A DNA stretch of 6,008 nucleotides. Origin: Candidatus Eiseniibacteriota bacterium (GTDB lineage: Bacteria > Eisenbacteria > RBG-16-71-46 > JAFGJU01). The notes under the pieces are model-generated. The model saw only the letters and a program-made list of their open reading frames with translations. It made no database searches and was not told the DNA's origin. Each line of letters starts with the position of its first letter. Position 1 is the stretch's first letter. The stretch covers positions 1 to 6,008 of the forward strand of contig JAFGJU010000030.1 in the NCBI GenBank assembly GCA_016928935.1, written 5' to 3'. Below are positions 5,628 to 6,008 of the stretch, in pieces. The position numbers were made by a program, and so were the translations under genes.

Positions 5628-6008
5628 CTATTCCGCGGCCGGAGGACCTCCCTTTATGCTTACCTGCTGCGGCTCAGCGGCGCCGCCTCCAGTCGGCACG
5701 GCTTCTTCCTCTTTCTCGCGCACAGCCAGAGACTGAAGCGTGAACAGCTTGCTGTAGTAGCCGCCCCGCTTGAGCAGCTCTTCGTGTCTCCCCTGCTCCG
5801 TGATCTCGCCGTTGTGGATGACGAGGATGTTGTCCGAGTCCACCACGGTCGAGAGCCTGTGCGCTATCACGATGGACGTGCGCCCGGCCATGAGCTCGGC
5901 CATCGCCCGCTGGAGCAGCCGCTCGGTCTGCGGGTCGACGCTCGAAGTCGCCTCGTCGAGGACCAGTATGTCCGGGTCTACCAGCATGGCCCTCAGGAAC
6001 GACAAGAG
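5628..6008 (-). CDS. ABC exporter half, C-terminal end of the ATPase domain (partial; canonical-site partner)
   Basis: Only the last 126 codons are in the window; the frame is open at 6008, so the N-terminus and membrane domain lie beyond the right edge. The visible part starts just after the ABC signature (LLSFLRAML) and contains a canonical Walker B with catalytic glutamate (ILVLDEATSSVD), the H-loop histidine in IVIAHRLST, and the family ending with GRHEELLKRGGYYSKLF. The following roughly 34 residues form a tail unlike the usual compact end: first charged (REKEEE), then rich in Gly, Pro and Ala. The stop lies 18 nt before the next ABC gene, whose ATPase site lacks the glutamate, so the two should form one heterodimer (YheH/TM288-like role here). 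The TTG at 6005 is internal and not a start. Confidence 0.92.
   Translation of the reverse strand, partial: LLSFLRAMLVDPDILVLDEATSSVDPQTERLLQRAMAELMAGRTSIVIAHRLSTVVDSDNILVIHNGEITEQGRHEELLKRGGYYSKLFTLQSLAVREKEEEAVPTGGGAAEPQQVSIKGGPPAAE

Overview
The window is GC-rich and densely coded. It holds four minus-strand genes, two of them cut by the window edges, and one plus-strand gene. It looks chromosomal, with housekeeping and energy-metabolism content; I see no mobile element, CRISPR array, tRNA or rRNA. The gene content is a NuoE/NuoF-type NADH-oxidising module of the kind found with bifurcating hydrogenases or formate dehydrogenases, a MenG/UbiE-type quinone methyltransferase, and a YheI/YheH (TM287/288)-like heterodimeric ABC exporter. 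This would suit a GC-rich anaerobic or facultative bacterium, possibly a GC-rich Bacillota lineage. The taxonomic guess is an inference and weak.

Layout. Positions 1-1969 (minus) encode a NuoF/HydB-like flavoprotein whose C-terminus runs off the left edge. Positions 1994-2473 (minus) encode its NuoE/HydC-like partner, 24 nt upstream in the same operon. Positions 2474-2711 form the only substantial intergenic region. It is a divergent regulatory region with a plausible extended -10 promoter reading toward nuoE, a perfect 20-bp palindrome with a third half-site two helical turns away, and a second dyad. Positions 2712-3605 (plus) encode the methyltransferase. After a 51-bp convergent gap with no convincing terminator, 3657-5609 (minus) encodes an ABC exporter half with a degenerate ATPase site. 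Positions 5628-6008 (minus) encode the C-terminal end of its canonical-site partner, which is cut by the right edge. The two ABC genes are 18 nt apart and form an operon.

How the genes work together. NuoE and NuoF should pass electrons from NAD(P)H, through FMN and Fe-S clusters, to or from a catalytic subunit expected beyond the left edge. MenG would finish menaquinone synthesis. The two ABC halves should pair as one heterodimeric exporter with one catalytic and one non-catalytic ATP site.

The most distinctive trait is lineage-like. Four of the five proteins carry low-complexity insertions or tails at domain boundaries: a Ser/Gly/Pro linker and a Lys/Ala tail in NuoF, tetrapeptide repeats in MenG, an Ala-rich linker in one ABC half, and a charged/Gly/Pro tail in the other. 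No wholly new system is evident. The palindromic operator and the shared linker habit are the best leads.
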